Shown here: one piece after another, positions 60,124 to 64,000 of the stretch
Position numbering within the stretch: position 1 is the first letter of the stretch
Layout: every line of letters begins with the position of its first letter
NCBI GenBank assembly: GCA_013397845.1
Contig: VZTG01009130.1
Span: forward strand, 1,013,036 to 1,077,035
From: Melanocharis versteri
Taxonomy: Eukaryota; Chordata; Aves; Passeriformes; Melanocharitidae
Length of the DNA: 64,000 bases
Direction: 5' to 3'
The notes under the pieces: generated by a model
What the model was told of the DNA's origin: nothing
Database searches by the model: none
What the model saw: the letters and a program-made list of their open reading frames with translations, nothing else
Program-made: the position numbers and the translations under genes

Positions 60124-60750
60124 TTCATACAAGGGTGTGCCCAGGTGGCCAAAAAGGCCAATGGCATCCTGGCCTGTATCCGCAATAGTGTGGCCAGAAG
60201 GACCAGGACAGTGATTGTCCCCCTGTACTTGGCACTGCTGAGGCTGCACGTAAAATCCTGTGTTCAGTTCTGGGCCCCTCACTACAAGAAGGACGTTGAG
60301 TGGCTGGAGTGTGTCCAGAGAAGGGCAACGGAGCTGGGGAAGGGTCTGGAGCACAAGTGGGATCAGGAGCATCTGAGAGAGCTGGGGTTGTTTAGCCTGG
60401 AGAAAAGGAGGCTCAGGAGTGACCGTATCACTCTCTACAGCTATGTGAAAGGAGGTTTTAGTGAGATGGGGGTCAGTCTCTTTTCCCAGGGACAAGAAGA
60501 AACGGTCCCAGGTCACACCAGGGGAGGTTACATTGGACATTAGGAAAAATTTCTTCACCAAGACAGTTGTCAAGCATTGGAACAGGCTGCTCAGGGAAGT
60601 GGTGGAGCCACCATCGCTGGAGGTGTTTAAAAGATGCGCAGATGTGGCACTTGGGGACATGGTTTAGTGGTGGACTTGGCATTGCTGGGTTAATGGTTGG
60701 GCTTGATGACCTTATAGGTCTTTTCCAACATGCACGATTGTATGATTCTA
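60124..60750 (+). mobile_element. CR1 LINE 3' end, sense
   Basis: 5'-truncated CR1. It opens in ORF2 (VAKKANGILACIRNSVARRT, then a frame through VQFWAPHYKKDVEWLE), passes CTGGAGAAAAGGAGGCTCAG, and continues into the 3' UTR (GGGCTTGATGACCTTATAGG) and a terminal repeat resembling ATGATTCTA at 60740-60750. The frame stays open for about 150 codons, but with a short internal deletion near 60480-60520, so it is a dead fragment. Likely the youngest repeat in the window together with the one at 63.25 kb. Confidence 0.92.
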
Positions 60751-63253
60751 AGAATGCATTATAGTTAAGGTGCATTATGTGTTGATCACTTTTAGTACTT
60801 GAGTGCTTGAAAAATGATCCAGCACTGTACAGGACCTTGCTCTGAGGATGTAGTTGGACAATACGGTTTGAGTTGGTCTGATAGTTCACTGCTGTCAAAC
60901 AGGGTGACCTGCAGCCTATTCAGCGGGTGGAAAGACAGCAAACATTACATTTTCTTCTGGGTCACTGAATTGGCGCTGCGAATGATACAAAATGTAAGGG
61001 AGAGGGCACGAGAGAGGGATGGTGAATGCAGGGAGGAGAAAGGTGGTCTAGAAGCTGTAACCTTTCTTAGTTGTAAAGTCAAACCATACCCTTAGTCTCT
61101 TTTCTGAGACCGTGCAGGGGAAAAATAGAAATATTTTTCCCTTAAGTGTAAAGATGCAGGATGAACCTCTTAGGAGAAAGTACACAGAACAAACCCTACA
61201 GATTACTTATTGTTGTCTTGAACCTCAAAATAAAATGGAGATGTTTTCCTTTTTGATATTATTTGGAAGGTGCTGTAGCTAACAATTATTAGCTATTGAT
61301 AGCATTAATAACCCAAAACTGACTAGGAACACAACCCAGCAGAGTGAGACCAAAGACGCCACAGCTGCTGTAGATCATATGCTACTTACTTCTCCAGATT
61401 ATTTGGCAGTACTGTGAGTTTTGTTTAATGTAAATATACTTCAGGGACCTAAACCAGGAAAACATGGGATTTCATTTTGTACAGATTTTATACCACATCT
61501 CTATTGTAATACCTAAACAGCTGTGAGATATCCTCTGCTCAAATACAAATCTCTCGAGACAGTTCTCACAACTCTAAAACTTAAATATCTCACAGAGGAT
61601 TTCAAATATAGCTTGCCTCCTTCTCAAGACACATTCTCTCTCTATTAACATTTCCATTGAATTTTCAGCATCTTACTGAAATGTGCAGAAAGAAAACTGC
61701 AAAAGCTTCAGGTTACTTGAATGGTGTTGCTATAAAAGGAGAAATTCTTCCATCCATTAAACAATATCTCTGAAACTTAACTAGCGAATAAGGATGTAAA
61801 CAATCCTAAAGAGTTTATGGTGTTTTATATTCCAAGAACACCTATCCCAAATCAGACAGAATTCAGTTACACAGGTGTTACTATTTAAAAATAAGAATGT
61901 TAGAAGATTTGTCAGTTTAGAAATTTTAGGTTGTCACACAAGTATATGGATATTAAAATATGTACCTCACAGTAAAATAGTGGTTTTCATTTTGCAAGAA
62001 CTTTGGTTTTTCTAAAAAGAGGCTTGTAATGTTGTCATAAAATACAGTACTTCTAATTAGAATGGTCATGGAGAAAAATACAGGAACTATATGACACATA
62101 CATAAAACCAGATTTTCAGAAATCCTTAACCACATTTTCCATGTAGTTTCATTAGCTTTTTAAGAGACTGAAAATATTTTCTGGTTCAGGTTTCAGTTTG
62201 AAATCATTCCTGCCAACACTGGTGTGTGTCCAATAGCAGACATACACTGTCCCACACTTCCATTGCTTTAGAATTTGTATATTATGATTTTATCTCACAA
62301 AGGTTCATAAATATTCAGTTTTATTAAAGTTTATATAACTTTTAAAGCATGAAATTCAAAGTAGCAGCAAAAAGCACTCAATTTCATGGAAAGAAAATTA
62401 TACCAAACCACCTTAAAAAAGCAGGGGGGATGGAGAGCAGCATGTTAGGGAATTTGGAGAGAGTAACTGTGTCATTAAAATAAGCTGAGAAAGATTACAG
62501 TTGCATATTTAGTTAGTTATTATGGCTCTCTGCAGTTTTCCAGGGGGAAAACTTAGGCCATGCAAAATTAAATCTGAGACTAAATATTTCATGAAGTGGC
62601 TTGGACAGCAGACATAAAAATTTACATATACATTAGTTCATTATAGCTTTGACTGTCAACATCATATTCCTTGTCTTCCAAGTATACAGAACTACAGGCT
62701 TCACTGGCAAATACCATCTACATTAAAAATCTCAGAAGCTGAACTTCCCATGAGCCTTCTGGGGTGCCATACAGTAACAGTTCCAATATGTAATTCCAAT
62801 TTATGAAACAATAGCCACTTCATTAAATTCCATACAATTACATAAAAAATGGTTTTCACAAAAGAAACCACTGCTTCTGAACACACAGAGATGCTGGAGA
62901 AAGCTGAAAAGTAGTCAGCTTCAAGGGATGGTTGTCTCACTGCTTTTTAGGGTACAGATACAAAGAAATTCTGGACAAAATGATTTTGGCACAATCTCAC
63001 CAATTGAATAGAAATGCCAAGGTATGCACAACGCAGAGGGAGACATCTGCCCAAGGGGATACCCCCAGGTCAATCAAGATGGCTCTACATGCATGGGTCT
63101 GATTCCAGAACTGGTCAGCCCCTTTGCACAGCACTGCAGCCTACGTGTACAACACATCTGTACATAGCCTGAGGATCTCAAATATGGCACACAAAGGTAT
63201 GGCTACACCGCAATGGCCTTACCAGAAACAGCTGCAAGGAGAGAGTACATTTA

Positions 63254-64000
63254 GAATCAAAGAATAGACTCGTTAAGGTTGGGAAAGACCTCCAAGATCA
63301 CTGAGTTCAACCTCTGACTTGACACCACCCTGTCAACCAAATCATAATGCTAAGTGCCATGTCCAGTAGTTTCTCGAACACTTTCCAGGGATGGTGATTC
63401 CACCACCTTCCTGGGCAGCCCGTTCCAAGGCTTAACCACCCTTCCAGAGAAAAATTTCTTCCTGATGTCACACTGGAACCTCCCCTGGCACAGCTTGAGG
63501 TCATTTCCTCTTGTCCTGCTGATCCCTGTCTGGGAGAAAAGACCATCCCCCACCTGGCTACAGCCTCCTTTCAGGTGGTTGTAGAGAGCAATAAGGTCAT
63601 CCCTGAGCCTCCTCTTCTCCAGACTAAACAACCCCAGCTCCTTAAGCTGCTCCTCTTAAGATTTGTGCTCCAGACCCTTCCCCAGCTCTGTTGCCCTTCT
63701 CTGTACTAGGTCCAGCACCTCAATGTCTTTCTTGTAGTGAGGGGCTCAGAACTGAACACAGGATTTGAGGTGTGACCTCACCAGTGCTGAGTACAGGGGG
63801 ACGGTCACTGCCCTGATCCGGCTGGACACACTATTTCTGATGCAGGCCAGGATTCCACTGGCCTTCTTGGCCACCTGGGCACACACTGGCTCATGTTCAG
63901 CCACTGTCAACTAGCATCCCCAGATCCTCCTCCACCGGGTCACTTNTAGCATCCCCAGATCCTCCTCCACCGGGTCACTTTCCAGCCATTCTTCCCCCAG
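63254..64000 (-). mobile_element. CR1 LINE 3' end, antisense, running out of the window
   Basis: Reverse complement of CR1: the 3' tail (GAATCAAAGAATAGACTCGT, TTGGGAAAGACCTCCAAGAT), then GTTCCAAGGCTTAACCACCC, TCCTCTTCTCCAGACTAAAC and CACCAGTGCTGAGTACAGGG, and ORF2 to the window edge. It contains the N at 63946 and the duplicated 34 bp around it. Confidence 0.92.
63912..63980. repeat. Exact 34-bp duplication around a single N
   Basis: Bases 63912-63945 and 63947-63980 are identical (starting TAGCATCCCC, ending CGGGTCACTT), separated by the only ambiguous base in the window. This is typical of two contig ends that overlap but were joined without merging. Confidence 0.85.

Larger units (their letters stand above)
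59581..64000. other. EPT1-like intron, partial, to window edge
   Basis: It contains two CR1 copies (60.12-60.75 and 63.25-64.0 kb). I looked for a minus-strand exon ending with a phase-1 donor and resembling the SELENOI segment before the catalytic motif, and did not find one. Confidence 0.55.

Noticed and set aside
60118..60660. 180-codon minus-strand open frame
   Set aside because: Lies antisense over a CR1 3' end; no codon or domain evidence of its own.
62618..62713. Minus-strand 31-residue peptide (MVFASEACSSV...) after a possible splice acceptor
   Set aside because: Looks protein-like in composition, but the polypyrimidine tract is weak, no family is recognisable and it does not fit the EPT1-like protein upstream of its catalytic exon.
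63213..63240. Minus-strand acceptor CTCCTTGCAG and donor GTAAGG nine bases apart
   Set aside because: Would be a 9-nt micro-exon with no protein match; chance pairing.

Overview
The window looks like a bird chromosome, probably from a neoavian species. Genes are split into short exons with GT/AG borders across multi-kilobase introns. The interspersed repeats are CR1 LINE 3' ends and ERVL-type solo LTRs of kinds familiar from neoavian genomes. I saw no bacterial-type operon, CRISPR array, tRNA or rRNA.

Two protein-coding genes converge tail to tail. The left one, on the plus strand, is the 3' part of MAPRE2 (EB2/RP1, a microtubule plus-end-binding protein): five exons at 4202-4347, 6305-6518, 17535-17674, 22143-22301 and 27346-27417. 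They carry the second half of the calponin-homology domain, the basic Ser/Pro linker, the EB-homology coiled coil and the acidic tail, which ends in DEY. The start of the gene lies left of the window.

The right one, on the minus strand, is a paralog of SELENOI/EPT1 (ethanolaminephosphotransferase 1). I rebuilt its last six exons from splice sites and phase: 59312-59580, 50533-50641, 40349-40397, 38132-38312, 34979-35161 and 33805-33870. The CDP-alcohol phosphotransferase motif is complete, and the six exons stay in one frame for 284 codons. The first hundred or so residues are not in the window. The most interesting point is the end of this gene: its TGA falls exactly where SELENOI has its selenocysteine codon, and the next in-frame stop is 10 codons later, the same tail length as in SELENOI.

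The two coding regions are about 6.4 kb apart (27418-33804), a space that holds the 3' UTRs and several candidate poly(A) signals. The introns contain four CR1 fragments (9.2-9.5, 13.5-14.2, 60.1-60.75 and 63.25-64.0 kb), two solo LTRs with recognisable target-site duplications (7096-7668 and 52796-53901), two faint ancient-repeat relics near 57.6-58.05 kb, an AT palindromic microsatellite, and a cluster of palindromic transcription-factor-like sites at 56.7-56.95 kb. A single N at 63946 is flanked by an exact 34-bp duplication and looks like an assembly artefact.

MAPRE2 acts on the cytoskeleton and the SELENOI paralog in phospholipid synthesis in the ER/Golgi. Nothing here suggests they work together; they are chromosomal neighbours.
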